Assembly: GCF_036013745.1 (NCBI RefSeq)
Contig: NZ_CP107880.1
Coordinates: 2,666,001-2,730,000 of the forward strand
Direction of reading: 5' to 3'
DNA: 64,000 nucleotides
DNA from: Streptomyces sp. NBC_00483
Lineage (GTDB): Bacteria; Actinomycetota; Actinomycetes; Streptomycetales; Streptomycetaceae
Shown: positions 36,460 to 45,622 of the stretch, in pieces
Layout: the number at the start of each line of letters is the position of its first letter
Numbering within the stretch: position 1 is the first letter of the stretch
Position numbers and translations under genes: made by a program
Notes under the pieces: model-generated
Seen by the model: only the letters and a program-made list of their open reading frames with translations
Told to the model about the DNA's origin: nothing
The model's database searches: none

Positions 36460-37257
36460 GTGCCTCGCTTGCTCGACGTCAGCAACGACGTACGCGCCGA
36501 GATCGGCGACGAAGAAGCCGACCGGCTGATGGCCGGTGACAACGCCCCCGGCAGTTACGACTGCACCTCCTGTCGCACGCCCGGCGACTCGCAGCAGCAG
36601 CCGACCAGCACCGTCCTGTTCGTCGGCGACGAGACCGCCGTGCTCGCCTTCGCCCATGCCACCTGCCTGCCCTCGCAGGTCGTCCAGGTCGCGGAGGACC
36701 AGCTGCAGGGCGCCGTGCAGTCCATCGGCGGCGGGCAGGACGCCGCCGACCGGCCGGACGGCGGCACCCCGGCCGCGGCATCGCAGGCCGTGCTCGGAGT
36801 GACCAGCGGCCTCGTGCTGATCGGTGACACGACGCACCCCGCCCTCGTCGTCGAGCCGACCGGCCCCATCGCCCGCCCCGGCACGACCACGGACGGGGAC
36901 GACTTCCTGCCGCTCCTGATCGAGCAGGGCTTCATGCCGGCCACCACGCTGGACGCGGTCCCCTCGGTCCTCGGCGGCTGGTCGGTGCTGCTCGCCATGG
37001 GCCAGCTGCACGCGATCCTGCAGCCCGGTACCGGCGGCTCCCCCGGCCAGGTCGCCTGGTGGCAGGCGCACCAGCCGCTCCTGGTGACGGAGGGCTGGCG
37101 GACCGCGGCGAACAAGACGCAGACGGTGCTCGTCTTCGCCGCCTCCTCCGGCTCGATCGGCCACCAGCCGCGTGAGGACCTGCTCCGTCAGGCCCTCGAC
37201 AAGGCCGCGGCGAACGGCCGCCTGGTGGCCGCCGCCATGCCGCTCGCCGGCACCTGA
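36460..37257 (+). CDS. Uncharacterised conserved protein with N-terminal CxxC
   Basis: 265 residues, not assigned to a family. Near the N-terminus SYDCTSC carries a CxxC and a third Cys occurs in HATCLPSQ, which may form a zinc site. The rest is a globular domain with two hydrophobic strand pairs (SGLVLIGDTTHPALVVEP, then DDFLPLLIEQGFMPATTLDA) and a nearly repeated arrangement, so it may be a duplicated fold. No signal peptide. GTG has TGAGGAG 5 nt upstream. Orthologues in other streptomycetes are expected because it lies in a core region; function unknown. Confidence 0.72.
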   Translation: MPRLLDVSNDVRAEIGDEEADRLMAGDNAPGSYDCTSCRTPGDSQQQPTSTVLFVGDETAVLAFAHATCLPSQVVQVAEDQLQGAVQSIGGGQDAADRPDGGTPAAASQAVLGVTSGLVLIGDTTHPALVVEPTGPIARPGTTTDGDDFLPLLIEQGFMPATTLDAVPSVLGGWSVLLAMGQLHAILQPGTGGSPGQVAWWQAHQPLLVTEGWRTAANKTQTVLVFAASSGSIGHQPREDLLRQALDKAAANGRLVAAAMPLAGT

Positions 37258-37372
37258 GCCACCCCGGCGGCACCGCACGGGCCCCCACGAATGCGCCGGT
37301 CACACCGCTGACAGCCCGCAACAGCGCAGGCCAAGGGCGCATCCGTCGGGGGCCCGGTTCGTTGGCACATAC

Positions 37373-37750
37373 GTGCACCCATACGACCCCACCTCATCCC
37401 CCGCGCCCGGTTCCACCCCTTCGTCCCGACGACACCAGCCGTATCAGAACCCCATCCCGTCGATGCGTCCCGCGGCGGACCAGCCGGGCGGCCATTCCGG
37501 AGGTGGCCACGCGGGGGGCGGCCCCTCGGTGACCCCCATCTACGACGCCCTGTACGCGGAGTACAGCCGGTCCTTCCGGACGCTGCCCGGCGACCGCAGC
37601 GGCGAGGAGGACCTGGGGTTCAGGGGCTTCGACCCACTGCACGGCCCGCGCCCGCACCATCCGCCGCGCTGGCAGCCGTACCCGCCGCAGCACACCACGG
37701 GACGGCACTACCCCGCGGCGCTGCCGCCGGGTCCGCGCCGGGAGCACTGA
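37373..37750 (+). CDS. Small disordered protein
   Basis: 125 residues from GTG 37373 (VHPYDPTSSPAPGSTP...). Rich in Pro, Gly, His and Ser, with one ordered-looking patch: PIYDALYAEYSRSFRTLPGD, then RSGEEDLGF. The codon use is normal for Streptomyces, and the patch is what supports it as a real gene. There is no Shine-Dalgarno; ATG 37463 is another start. Function unknown. Confidence 0.55.
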   Translation: MHPYDPTSSPAPGSTPSSRRHQPYQNPIPSMRPAADQPGGHSGGGHAGGGPSVTPIYDALYAEYSRSFRTLPGDRSGEEDLGFRGFDPLHGPRPHHPPRWQPYPPQHTTGRHYPAALPPGPRREH

Positions 37751-37776
37751 CCTCCCCAGGGCCTAGGGCCCTTCAC

Positions 37777-37815
37777 AGAAAAACGCCGCCGAGTGGATGT
37801 CTCCACCGGCGGCGT
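37777..37815 (-). terminator. Terminator downstream of der
   Basis: ACGCCGCCGAGTGGA pairs with TCCACCGGCGGCGT (one bulged A, loop TGTC) at 37783-37815. On the minus strand GTTTTTC follows. Confidence 0.85.
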
Positions 37816-37844
37816 CCGTCCGAGCGACCTCCTAAAGAGGCTGC

Positions 37845-39320
37845 CTACTTCTTCCTGCCGCGCTTCTCACGCACGCGTACGGAGATCTGGATCGGCGTGC
37901 CCTCGAAGCCGAACTCCTCGCGCAGGCGGCGCTCCACGAAGCGGCGGTAGCCGTGCTCGATGAAGCCGGAGGAGAAGAGCACGAACCGGGGCGGCTTGGA
38001 GGCGGCCTGCGTGCCGAACAGGATGCGGGGCTGCTTGCCGCCGCGGACCGGGTGCGGGTGGGAGGCCACGAGCTCGCCGAGGAAGGCGTTGAGCCGGCCC
38101 GTCGGGACCCGCGTCTCCCAGCCGTCGAGGGCCGTCTCGATCGCGGGGACCAGCTTCTCCATGTGCCGGCCCGTGCGCGCCGACACGTTCACCCGGGGCG
38201 CCCAGGCGACCTGGGCGAGCTCGGTCTCGATCTCGCGCTCCAGGTAGTAGCGACGCTCCTCGTCGAGGGTGTCCCACTTGTTGAACGCGAGGACGATCGC
38301 GCGGCCCGCCTCGACCGCCATCGTCACGATCCGCTGGTCCTGGATGGAGATCGACTCGGAGGCGTCGATCAGGATGACCGCGACCTCCGCCTTCTCCACG
38401 GCGGCGGCGGTGCGCAGCGAGGCGTAGTAGTCGGCGCCCTGCTGCAGGTGGACGCGCTTGCGGATGCCCGCCGTGTCGACGAACTTCCAGGTGACGCCGC
38501 CGAGTTCGATCAGCTCGTCGACGGGGTCGCGGGTGGTGCCCGCCTGCTCGTTGACGACGACGCGGTCCTCGTCGGCCACCTTGTTCAGGAGCGAGGACTT
38601 GCCGACGTTCGGGCGGCCGATCAGCGCGATCCGGCGCGGTCCGCCGAGCCCGGCGCCGCCGAACTGCTGCTGCGGGGCCTCCGGCAGCGCCTCCAGGACG
38701 GCGTCGAGCATGTCGCCGGTGCCGCGGCCGTGCAGCGAGGAGACGGGGTGCGGCTCGCCGATGCCGAGGGACCACAGGTACGAGGCGTCCGCCTCGCCGC
38801 TCGGGCCGTCGACCTTGTTGGCGCAGAGCACGACGGGCTTGTTGGCCTTGCGCAGCAGGCGCACGACGGCCTCGTCGGTGTCGGTGACGCCGACCTTGGC
38901 GTCGACGACGAAGACGACGGCGTCGGAGGCCTCGATCGCGTACTCGGCCTGCGCGGCCACGGACGCGTCGATGCCGAGCACGTCCTGCTCCCAGCCGCCG
39001 GTGTCGACGACCTTGAAGCGGCGGCCCGCCCACTCGGCCTCGTACGTGACGCGGTCACGGGTGACACCGGGCTTGTCCTCGACGACGGCCTCGCGGCGCC
39101 CGATGATGCGGTTCACCAGGGTCGACTTGCCGACATTCGGGCGGCCGACGACGGCGAGGACGGGCAGCGGACCGTGGCCCGCCGCGTCGAGCGCGCCATC
39201 GACGTCCTCGACGTCGAAGCCCTCCTCCGCGGCGAGCTCCATGAACTCCGCGTACTCAGCGTCGCCGAGCTCCCCGTGCTCGTGTTCCGGGGATCCCTCG
39301 GGCTGGATCTGGTCGTTCAT
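37845..39320 (-). CDS. der: Ribosome-assembly GTPase Der (EngA)
   Basis: 491 residues. Two consecutive GTPase domains: first P-loop [12 protein letters not shown] with VDTGGWEQD and NKVDGPS; second [12 protein letters not shown] with VDTAGIRKR and NKWDTLD. The C-terminal KH-like domain ends in basic KRGRKK. Der matures the 50S subunit and is essential. An acidic N-terminal extension of about 50 residues precedes domain 1. ATG 39320 starts the conserved protein. It is last in the aroH-tyrA-cmk-plsC-der cluster. Confidence 0.96.
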   Translation of the reverse strand: MNDQIQPEGSPEHEHGELGDAEYAEFMELAAEEGFDVEDVDGALDAAGHGPLPVLAVVGRPNVGKSTLVNRIIGRREAVVEDKPGVTRDRVTYEAEWAGRRFKVVDTGGWEQDVLGIDASVAAQAEYAIEASDAVVFVVDAKVGVTDTDEAVVRLLRKANKPVVLCANKVDGPSGEADASYLWSLGIGEPHPVSSLHGRGTGDMLDAVLEALPEAPQQQFGGAGLGGPRRIALIGRPNVGKSSLLNKVADEDRVVVNEQAGTTRDPVDELIELGGVTWKFVDTAGIRKRVHLQQGADYYASLRTAAAVEKAEVAVILIDASESISIQDQRIVTMAVEAGRAIVLAFNKWDTLDEERRYYLEREIETELAQVAWAPRVNVSARTGRHMEKLVPAIETALDGWETRVPTGRLNAFLGELVASHPHPVRGGKQPRILFGTQAASKPPRFVLFSSGFIEHGYRRFVERRLREEFGFEGTPIQISVRVREKRGRKK

Positions 39321-39401
39321 GAAGTCCGTACCTCGTCGTTCATTCGTGGTGATCGGTGGACCGCCGTTTCGTGTACCGCGTTCCACTACTGAAAGTCTCG
39401 C

Positions 39402-40049
39402 TCAGCGCCCGGTCAGGCGCCTGGCATGGTCCAGGTGGCCGCTGAGCCGCTCCTGGATGCGCACGGTGGCTTCGTCGAGCGCCTTGCGGGTACGCCGCCC
39501 GCTCCCGTCGCCCGCGTCGAAGGGGTCGCCGAAGACGACGTCGACGCGGCTCCTGAGCGGGGGCAGCTTCTTTATCAACCGTCCCGGGCGCTCCGTGCTT
39601 CCCAGGACCGCGACCGGAACGATCGGCGCCCCGCTGCGCACCGCGAAGTACGCGAGTCCGGCCCGCAGCGACGCGAAGTCGCCGTCGCCGCGCGTGCCCT
39701 CCGGGAAGATGCCGAGGACGCCACCGTCGGCGAGGACGCCGAGCGCCCGCGTGATGGCGGTGCGGTCGGCGCTGGTGCGGTCGACCTTCACCTGCCCGAT
39801 CCCGTCGAGGAAGGGGCCGAGCGGTCCGACGAACGCCTCCTGCTTGATCAGGAAGTGCGTCGGACGCGGGGCGACGCCCATGACCATGGGGCCGTCGATG
39901 TTGTGGGAGTGGTTCACCGCGAGGATCACCGGTCCGGCCGCCGGGACCCGCCAGGATCCCAGGACCCGCGGCTTCCACAGCCCGTACATGAGGCCGACGC
40001 CGATGCGCCGACCTACTTCGGCGCCTCGCTCGGAGGGCGCTTCCGTCAC
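39402..40049 (-). CDS. plsC: 1-acyl-sn-glycerol-3-phosphate acyltransferase
   Basis: 215 residues. Acyltransferase motifs: AVNHSHNIDGP (HX4D, catalytic), GQVKVDRTSADRTA, FPEGTRGDGDFA (substrate-binding EGTR) and APIVPVAVLGS. It transfers a fatty acyl group to lysophosphatidate, the second acylation step of phospholipid synthesis. GTG overlaps the cmk stop (GTGA), so it is coupled to cmk. The pairing of cmk with plsC and der is common in actinomycetes. Several PlsC paralogues usually exist, so the exact substrate is not fixed. Confidence 0.9.
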   Translation of the reverse strand: MTEAPSERGAEVGRRIGVGLMYGLWKPRVLGSWRVPAAGPVILAVNHSHNIDGPMVMGVAPRPTHFLIKQEAFVGPLGPFLDGIGQVKVDRTSADRTAITRALGVLADGGVLGIFPEGTRGDGDFASLRAGLAYFAVRSGAPIVPVAVLGSTERPGRLIKKLPPLRSRVDVVFGDPFDAGDGSGRRTRKALDEATVRIQERLSGHLDHARRLTGR

Positions 40050-40738
40050 TTGGAGGCTCGCTTCTCCTCGACCAGGGTGACAACGCACTCGATGACCTGC
40101 TGCAGCGTGAGGTCGCTCGTGTCGACCTCGACGGCGTCGTCGGCCTTGGCCAGCGGCGACGTCTTGCGGCTGGAGTCGGCCTTGTCGCGGGCGACGAGCG
40201 CCTCCTGCGTGGCCTTCACGTCGGAGCCCTTGAGCTCGCCGGAGCGGCGGGCGGCGCGGGCCTCGGGCGAGGCGGTGAGGAAGATCTTCAGGTCGGCGTC
40301 GGGCAGCACGGTCGTACCGATGTCACGGCCCTCGACGACGATGCCCTTCTCGGCGCCGAGCGCGATGGTGCGCTGCAGCTCGGTGATCCGGGCGCGCACC
40401 TCCGGGACGGCGCTGACGGCGCTGACCTTGGAGGTGACCTCGCCGGTGCGGATCGGGGCGGCGACGTCCGTGCCGTCCACCGTGATGGTGGGGGCGCCCG
40501 GGTCGGTGCCGGAGACGATGTCGGCCTTGCCGGCGACGGCGGCGATCGCGGACGGGTCGTCTAGGTCGATGCCGTTGGTCACCATCCACCAGGTGATCGC
40601 CCGGTACTGGGCGCCGGTGTCCAGGTAGCTCAGGCCGAGCTGGGCGGCGACGGCCTTGGAGGTGCTCGACTTGCCCGTGCCGGAGGGTCCGTCGATGGCG
40701 ACGATCACTGCTGCGGCGGCGGTCGCGGCGGTTTCCAT
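40046..40738 (-). CDS. cmk: Cytidylate kinase
   Basis: 230 residues. P-loop IDGPSGTGKSSTSKAV at the N-terminus, LSYLDTGAQYRAITW (substrate-binding), VVEGRDIGTTVLPDADLKIF (CMP site) and RDKADSSRKTSPL (lid). It phosphorylates CMP and dCMP for RNA, DNA and CDP-lipid synthesis. The usual length is 220-230. ATG start. It is separated from tyrA by 125 bp, so it may have its own promoter. Confidence 0.96.
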   Translation of the reverse strand: METAATAAAAVIVAIDGPSGTGKSSTSKAVAAQLGLSYLDTGAQYRAITWWMVTNGIDLDDPSAIAAVAGKADIVSGTDPGAPTITVDGTDVAAPIRTGEVTSKVSAVSAVPEVRARITELQRTIALGAEKGIVVEGRDIGTTVLPDADLKIFLTASPEARAARRSGELKGSDVKATQEALVARDKADSSRKTSPLAKADDAVEVDTSDLTLQQVIECVVTLVEEKRASK

Positions 40739-40863
40739 AGGTGACGGACACCTTTCTCAGTGCACGGGGGCATGGGTACGAGGCGCGGAAGCGCCCCGCA
40801 CAAGGTTACTGGCTCTGGAAGACCCCTTCTTACGTACCTCCACCGGCGCCCCTGCCGACACTG

Positions 40864-41949
40864 CTACTGACGCATCGCCCAGCCGCGCTCGCGCAGCGCG
40901 GCGGTCAGCTTCGGCGCCTGCACCGGCTGCACCATGAGCTGGACGAAACCGGCCTGCTGCCCGGTCGCGTGCTCGATCCGCACGTCCTCGATGTTGACGC
41001 CCGCGGCGCCCGCGTCGGAGAAGATCCGGGCCAGCTCGCCCGGCTGGTCGGAGATGAGAACGGCCACGATCTCGTACGCCGCCGGGGCCGCGCCGTGCTT
41101 GCCGGGGACCCGGGACTGGCCCGTGTTGCCGCGCCGCAGCATCGTCTCGACGCCGTCCACGCCCTCGCGGCGCTTGGCGTCGTCGGAGGACTGGAGGTGG
41201 CGCAGGGCCTGCACCGTCTCCTCCAGGTCGCCCGCGACGGCGGAGAGCAGATCGGCGACGGGGCCCGGGTTCGCGGAGAGGATGTCGATCCACATCCGCG
41301 GGTCCGAGGCCGCGATCCGTGTCACGTCGCGGATGCCCTGCCCGCACAGCCGTACGGCGGCCTCCTCGGCGTTCTCCAGGCGGGCCGCGACCATGCTGGA
41401 GACCAGGTGCGGCATGTGCGAGACGAGCGCGACGGCCCGGTCGTGGGCGTCGGAGTCCATCACGACCGGGACGGCCCGGCACAGGGCGACCAGTTCCAGG
41501 GCCAGGTTCAGGACCTCGGTGTCCGTGTCACGGGTCGGGGTCAGCACCCACGGCCGCCCCTCGAAGAGGTCGGCGTCGGCCGCGAGCGGGCCGCTGCGCT
41601 CACGGCCCGACATCGGGTGCGTACCGATGTACGGGGTGAGGTCGAGGCCCAGTTCCTCGAGCTCGCGGCGCGGGCCGCCCTTGACGCTGGCGACGTCGAT
41701 GTAGGCACGGGCCAGGCCGCGGCGCATCGCGTCGGCGAGCGAAGCGGCGACGTGCGCGGGCGGCACGGCGACGATGCACAGGTCGACGGGCCCCTCGGGC
41801 GCCTCGTCGGTCCCGGCGCCGAGCGCGGCGGCGGTGCGGGCCTGCCCGGGGTCGTGGTCGGCGAGGTGCACGCTGACGCCGCGCGAGGCGAGGGCCAGGG
41901 CGGCGGAGGTGCCGATCAGGCCGGTGCCGATGACGAGTGCGGTTCTCAC
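40864..41949 (-). CDS. tyrA: Prephenate dehydrogenase with ACT domain
   Basis: 361 residues. N-terminal Rossmann site VIGTGLIGTSAALAL; VAVPPAHV; THPMSGRERSGP, containing the catalytic His; and DAHDRAVALVSHMPHLVS in the helical dimer domain. The C-terminal ACT domain (about 290-355) starts VAVLISDQPGELARIFSDAG and probably senses tyrosine. It oxidises prephenate to 4-hydroxyphenylpyruvate. GTG overlaps the aroH stop (GTGA), coupling chorismate mutase and dehydrogenase into one tyrosine branch unit. Confidence 0.95.
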   Translation of the reverse strand: MRTALVIGTGLIGTSAALALASRGVSVHLADHDPGQARTAAALGAGTDEAPEGPVDLCIVAVPPAHVAASLADAMRRGLARAYIDVASVKGGPRRELEELGLDLTPYIGTHPMSGRERSGPLAADADLFEGRPWVLTPTRDTDTEVLNLALELVALCRAVPVVMDSDAHDRAVALVSHMPHLVSSMVAARLENAEEAAVRLCGQGIRDVTRIAASDPRMWIDILSANPGPVADLLSAVAGDLEETVQALRHLQSSDDAKRREGVDGVETMLRRGNTGQSRVPGKHGAAPAAYEIVAVLISDQPGELARIFSDAGAAGVNIEDVRIEHATGQQAGFVQLMVQPVQAPKLTAALRERGWAMRQ

Positions 41950-42308
41950 TGGGCGATGTCCTTGCGGAGGGTGGCCGCGGCACCGAGGTAGACGTGCGCG
42001 ACCTCGGCCTTGGTCCGCTCGGTCTCGATGTGCGCGAGGATCCGGACGACGCGCGGCAGGGCGCCGGCGATGTCGAGTTCCTGCGCACAGATCAGGGGCA
42101 CGTCGACGATGCCGAGCTTGCGGGCGGCGGCCGCCGGGAAGTCGGAGTGCAGATCGGGGGTGGCCGTGAACCAGATCGAGATCAGGTCGTCGGCGGTCAG
42201 CTCGTTGCGCTCAAGGACGGCGGTGAGCAGCTCGCTCACCTGCTCGTCCATGTGGCCGGCCTCGTCCCGTTCGAGTTGGACGGCGCCCCGGACCGCTCGT
42301 ACCGCCAC
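41946..42308 (-). CDS. aroH: Chorismate mutase, AroH type
   Basis: 120 residues, typical of the small trimeric AroH class. Contains VRAVRGAVQLERDEAGHM (active-site Arg), SIWFTATPDLHSDFPAAAAR and VPLICAQELDIAGALPRVVR, with the Glu and Arg of the subunit-interface site. It converts chorismate to prephenate for tyrosine and phenylalanine. GTG 42308 has AAGGGG 8 nt upstream. Coupled to tyrA by a 4-bp overlap. Confidence 0.95.
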   Translation of the reverse strand: MAVRAVRGAVQLERDEAGHMDEQVSELLTAVLERNELTADDLISIWFTATPDLHSDFPAAAARKLGIVDVPLICAQELDIAGALPRVVRILAHIETERTKAEVAHVYLGAAATLRKDIAQ

Positions 42309-42427
42309 GTCACTGCCCCTTTTCCACGTACGCGCAATTGGATAGGAGGCCAGCGTAATCAAGCCGGGAGGCGCGGGTGCGCGGCGCCCGTCTGCCGAGA
42401 CGGACGCCGCGGGGGTCCGCCGCCGCG

Positions 42428-42491
42428 TCAGAGCTTCTGCTGCTTGATCAGATGCTCGATTCAGAGCTTCTGCTGCTTGATGAGGTCCTCC
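42428..42491. repeat. Duplicated 3' end of the YidB-like gene
   Basis: TCAGAGCTTCTGCTGCTTGAT occurs at 42428-42448 and again at 42461-42481, 33 bp apart. The second copy is the end of the gene, including its stop; the first lies just past it and would encode a second LIKQQKL plus stop. Confidence 0.85.
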
Positions 42492-42919
42492 AGGGACCCG
42501 GACGACGGCACCTGGCCCTCGGGGGTGAGCTTGTCGACGACCTGCGGCAGTTCCCGCGCCACCTGCGCGGCCGCCTCGTCGCGGCTGACGCCCGCCTCTC
42601 CCGCGACCCTGTCGAGGGTCTCGTCGGGCACGGCCTGCTTGACCTGCTCCGGGCTGAGCGCCTGGTTGTCGCCCGTGCCGACCCACGAGTCGAGCTGGCC
42701 CTTGTCGACCAGACCGGACTTCGTGATCATCTCGAGGAGGCCGCCCAAGGGGTTGGACCCGGCGCTCGTACCCATGCCGCTCGTGCCCGCCCCGCCCGCG
42801 CCCCCTCCGAGCAGCCCGCCCAGGAGCGAGCCGAGGATGTTGCCGCCGCCGGAACCCCCGCTCTGGCCGCCCCCGCCGAGGAGACCTCCGAGCAGACTGC
42901 CGAGATCGTTACCGGCCAT
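42461..42919 (-). CDS. YidB-like protein (DUF937)
   Basis: 152 residues. A Gly/Leu-rich N-terminal half with two copies of a LGSLLGGLLGGG segment, then a small helical domain with LDSWVGTGDNQALSPEQVKQ and a C-terminal part SRDEAAAQVARELPQVVDKL. This is the YidB/DUF937 layout; homologues are small cytoplasmic proteins of unknown role. ATG 42919 has GAAAGG 9 nt upstream. A 33-bp duplication follows the stop. Confidence 0.85.
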   Translation of the reverse strand: MAGNDLGSLLGGLLGGGGQSGGSGGGNILGSLLGGLLGGGAGGAGTSGMGTSAGSNPLGGLLEMITKSGLVDKGQLDSWVGTGDNQALSPEQVKQAVPDETLDRVAGEAGVSRDEAAAQVARELPQVVDKLTPEGQVPSSGSLEDLIKQQKL

Positions 42920-43057
42920 GGTCACGCGCCTTTCGGGACATTCACCTGTGAGGAAACCCGGACCACCTCAATGTCACCCGAACCGCCCCCTGTCGCCACC
43001 CGGCCGGAGCTGCTTGCATGGAGCGGTACCGCTGCCGCCTCGGGGGGAGGCTCGGCC

Positions 43058-43741
43058 ATGAAGCGCTCCGGGCCGTTGTACACACTGCTCGCCGGACTGG
43101 CCCTCGGCCTGTTCGTGTTGTCGCTCAACGCGACGACGGGCGAGGGCACTTCGTCGTACGGGGAGGCTCCCGCCGCGACGGCATCGCCCGCGCCCTCCAC
43201 CTCACCCTCGTCCAAGGCCTCCGCCTCGGCCGAGCCGTCGGCGTCGCCCTCGAAGGCGAGCCCGACGCGGACGGCCCGCGCCAAGACGAGCTACGCGGGC
43301 CGCACCGACGACGACTCGTCCGCGATCTCCATATCCATCCGCGGCGACAAGGCGATCGCCTACTTCTGCGACGGCCGCACCAAGGAGTCGTGGCTGAAGG
43401 GGAACGTCGAGGACAACGGCGAGATGAAGCTCTCCGGCAAGCACGGCGCGAAGCTGGACGGCAGGCTCACCGGCGACCGGGTGCGCGGCACCACGACCGT
43501 CGAGAAGCGCCCCTACGGCTTCACGGCGAAGAAGGCCGTCAAGCCGTCCGGCCTGTACCGGGCGACCACCGAGGTGCGCGGCGCGGAGATCGACGGCGGC
43601 TGGATCGTGCTGCCCGACGGCCGCCAGGTGGGCATCGTGCGCCGTGACGACAAGCCGTCCGCCGCGCCGCCCATCGACCCGGATTCGGGGGCGGTGACGG
43701 TCGACGGCGACAGTCTGACGGCCCGCCCGGTCGTCCCTTGA
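43058..43741 (+). CDS. Uncharacterised secreted or membrane-anchored protein
   Basis: 227 residues. Signal or anchor segment about 8-24 (LYTLLAGLALGLFVLSL), then a Ser/Ala/Pro-rich spacer to about 75, then a beta-rich domain with ISISIRGDKAIAYFCDGRTK, ESWLKGNVEDNGEMKLSG and GARLTGDR-like turns. No catalytic motif recognised. ATG has GGGGGGAGG 7 nt upstream. Probably an extracytoplasmic protein; function unknown. It is 31 bp upstream of the DUF6529 gene and could share its transcript. Confidence 0.75.
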   Translation: MKRSGPLYTLLAGLALGLFVLSLNATTGEGTSSYGEAPAATASPAPSTSPSSKASASAEPSASPSKASPTRTARAKTSYAGRTDDDSSAISISIRGDKAIAYFCDGRTKESWLKGNVEDNGEMKLSGKHGAKLDGRLTGDRVRGTTTVEKRPYGFTAKKAVKPSGLYRATTEVRGAEIDGGWIVLPDGRQVGIVRRDDKPSAAPPIDPDSGAVTVDGDSLTARPVVP

Positions 43742-43772
43742 GGAGCATGTAGAGGGTTCAGAGAGGGTTCCC

Positions 43773-44351
43773 ATGACCGTCGACCCGAACGCCGCCACCC
43801 AGAACTTCCCGAACCCCGACCACCGCAGGCCGTCCGCGGCCCGCTATCTGGTCCCCGCGCTCGTCGCGGCGGCGGTGGCCGTGGCGCTCGGCGCGTACGG
43901 CAAGGTGCACGACCCGGCGGGCACGGCGTTCAACCTCGCCGGCTTCTCCAGCACGAGCGCGGTGAAGTCCTGGCTGGGGACGGCGGCCTTCGCCTTCGCG
44001 CTCGTCCAGATCGTCTCGGCGTTCATGGTGTACGGGAAGCTGGGCGGCCCGTCCTGGGCGCCTGCGCTGCACCGCTGGTCGGGCCGGATCGCGTTCCTGC
44101 TCGCGGTGCCGGTGGCGGTGCACTGCCTCTACGCGCTCGGCTACCAGACGTACTCGACGCGGGTCATGTGGCGCTCGCTCCTGGGCTGCTTCTTCTTCGG
44201 CGCGTTCAGCGCCAAGATGCTGCTGCTGCGCACCGAGCGGCTGCCGGGCTGGCTGCTGCCGGTGGTGGGCGGTCTTGCGTTCGCGGTGCTGACGCTGCTC
44301 TGGTTGACGTCTGCACTGTGGTTCTTCCGGACCGTGGGAGTGACGACATGA
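43773..44351 (+). CDS. DUF6529 membrane protein, cytochrome b561-like
   Basis: 192 residues, five hydrophobic segments. Histidines in membrane segments (LHRWSGRIAFLLAVPVAVHC) resemble heme-ligating pairs of b561/ferric-reductase-like proteins. It overlaps the Rieske gene by ATGA, which suggests a physical redox pair in the plasma membrane: quinone or heme to iron-sulfur electron transfer (inference). Heme binding is not proven by sequence. ATG has AGAGGG upstream. Confidence 0.78.
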   Translation: MTVDPNAATQNFPNPDHRRPSAARYLVPALVAAAVAVALGAYGKVHDPAGTAFNLAGFSSTSAVKSWLGTAAFAFALVQIVSAFMVYGKLGGPSWAPALHRWSGRIAFLLAVPVAVHCLYALGYQTYSTRVMWRSLLGCFFFGAFSAKMLLLRTERLPGWLLPVVGGLAFAVLTLLWLTSALWFFRTVGVTT

Positions 44352-44857
44352 AGCGCACCACCACATCACGCAGGAGCGTCCTGATCGCGGGCGGCGCGGG
44401 CGCGCTCGCGGTGGGCTGCAGCAAGTACGGGGACGAGGACCAGGGCGGCGGAGGCGACGACCAGGCGCCGTCCTCCGAAGCGCCGGAGGAATCCGAGGCA
44501 CCGGAGGGCTCCGAGGGGGCGGACGACTCCGCCAAGCCCTCCTCCGGCGAGCCCGAACAGCCACCCGCCGGCGACGAGTTGGCGAAGACGTCCGACATCC
44601 CGGTCGGAGGCGGCAAGGTCTTCCCCGACGACAAGGTCGTGGTGACGCAGCCCGCCAAGGGCGACTTCAAGGCGTTCACCGCGGTGTGCACGCACCAGGG
44701 CTGCACGGTCAAGGACGTCTCCGACGGCACCATCAACTGCCCGTGCCACGGCTCGAAGTTCAAGGTCGCCGACGCCTCGGTGGCGAACGGCCCGGCCCGG
44801 AGCCCCCTCGGAGCCCGCCAGATCAAGGTCACCGGAAATTCGATCACGCTGGCCTGA
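44348..44857 (+). CDS. Rieske [2Fe-2S] protein with Tat/lipoprotein signal
   Basis: 169 residues. N-terminus TSRRSVLIAGGAGALAVGCS combines a twin-arginine motif with a lipobox ending in Cys24. An acidic Ser/Pro/Glu linker follows, then a Rieske domain at about 80-169 with CTHQGC and CPCHGSKF, the two Cys-His pairs that hold the cluster. It is folded and loaded in the cytoplasm, exported by Tat and kept at the membrane by its lipid. It is coupled to the DUF6529 gene. It is not the QcrA of complex III, which is larger. Confidence 0.92.
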   Translation: MKRTTTSRRSVLIAGGAGALAVGCSKYGDEDQGGGGDDQAPSSEAPEESEAPEGSEGADDSAKPSSGEPEQPPAGDELAKTSDIPVGGGKVFPDDKVVVTQPAKGDFKAFTAVCTHQGCTVKDVSDGTINCPCHGSKFKVADASVANGPARSPLGARQIKVTGNSITLA

Positions 44858-44878
44858 CGGGCGTCCTACGCTCCGGGG

Positions 44879-45577
44879 ATGAACCCGCAAGACCTGGTGC
44901 GCGACCACACCATCTACTCCTGCGTCATGGGCTCCCGCGCCTTCGGCCTGGCCACGGACGCGAGCGACACGGACCGCCGTGGCGTGTACCTGGCCCCGAC
45001 GCCGCTCTTCTGGCGCTTCGAGAAGCCGCCGACGCACGTCGACGGGCCGGCCGAGGAACAGTTCTCGTGGGAGCTTGAGCGCTTCTGCGAACTCGCGCTG
45101 CGCGCCAACCCGAACATCCTGGAGTGCCTCAACTCCCCGCTGGTCGAGCACATCACGGACACGGGCCGCGAACTCCTGTCCCTGCGCGAGGCGTTCCTCT
45201 CCCGCCGGGCGCACGAGACGTTCGCCCGGTACGCGGCGGGTCAGCGCAAGAAGCTGGAGGCGGACGTCCGCACGCACGGCGCCCCGCGCTGGAAGCACGC
45301 CATGCACCTGCTCCGCCTCCTGACCTCCTGCCGCGACCTGCTGCGCACGGGAAAGCTGACGATCGACGTGGGCCCGGACCGCGAGTCGCTGCTCGCGGTG
45401 AAGCACGGCGAGGTGCCCTGGCCGGAGGTGGACCGCCGCATGACGCGCCTGGCAGCCGAGGCGGAGGAGGCGGCGTCCCACACCCCGCTCCCCGCGGAGC
45501 CGGACCGCGCCCGGGTCGAGGACTTCCTGATCCGCACGCGCCGGACCTCAGCCCTGGAGACGCAGCCGGACCACTAG
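44879..45577 (+). CDS. Nucleotidyltransferase-superfamily protein
   Basis: 232 residues. N-terminal signature SCVMGSRAFGLATDASDTDR carries the GS...DxD-like pattern of DNA polymerase beta-type nucleotidyltransferases; a helical C-terminal part follows with ALRANPNILECLNSP and HAMHLLRLLTSCRDLL. Members may add nucleotides to RNA or protein; the target is unknown. TACGCT lies 6 nt before the ATG and no Shine-Dalgarno is visible, so it may be leaderless. It converges with the ADP-ribosylglycohydrolase gene. Confidence 0.82.
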   Translation: MNPQDLVRDHTIYSCVMGSRAFGLATDASDTDRRGVYLAPTPLFWRFEKPPTHVDGPAEEQFSWELERFCELALRANPNILECLNSPLVEHITDTGRELLSLREAFLSRRAHETFARYAAGQRKKLEADVRTHGAPRWKHAMHLLRLLTSCRDLLRTGKLTIDVGPDRESLLAVKHGEVPWPEVDRRMTRLAAEAEEAASHTPLPAEPDRARVEDFLIRTRRTSALETQPDH

Positions 45578-45622
45578 GGCCCGTCGTCATGCTCGCCGAC
45601 TCCCCCGCCCCGCCCCACCGAA

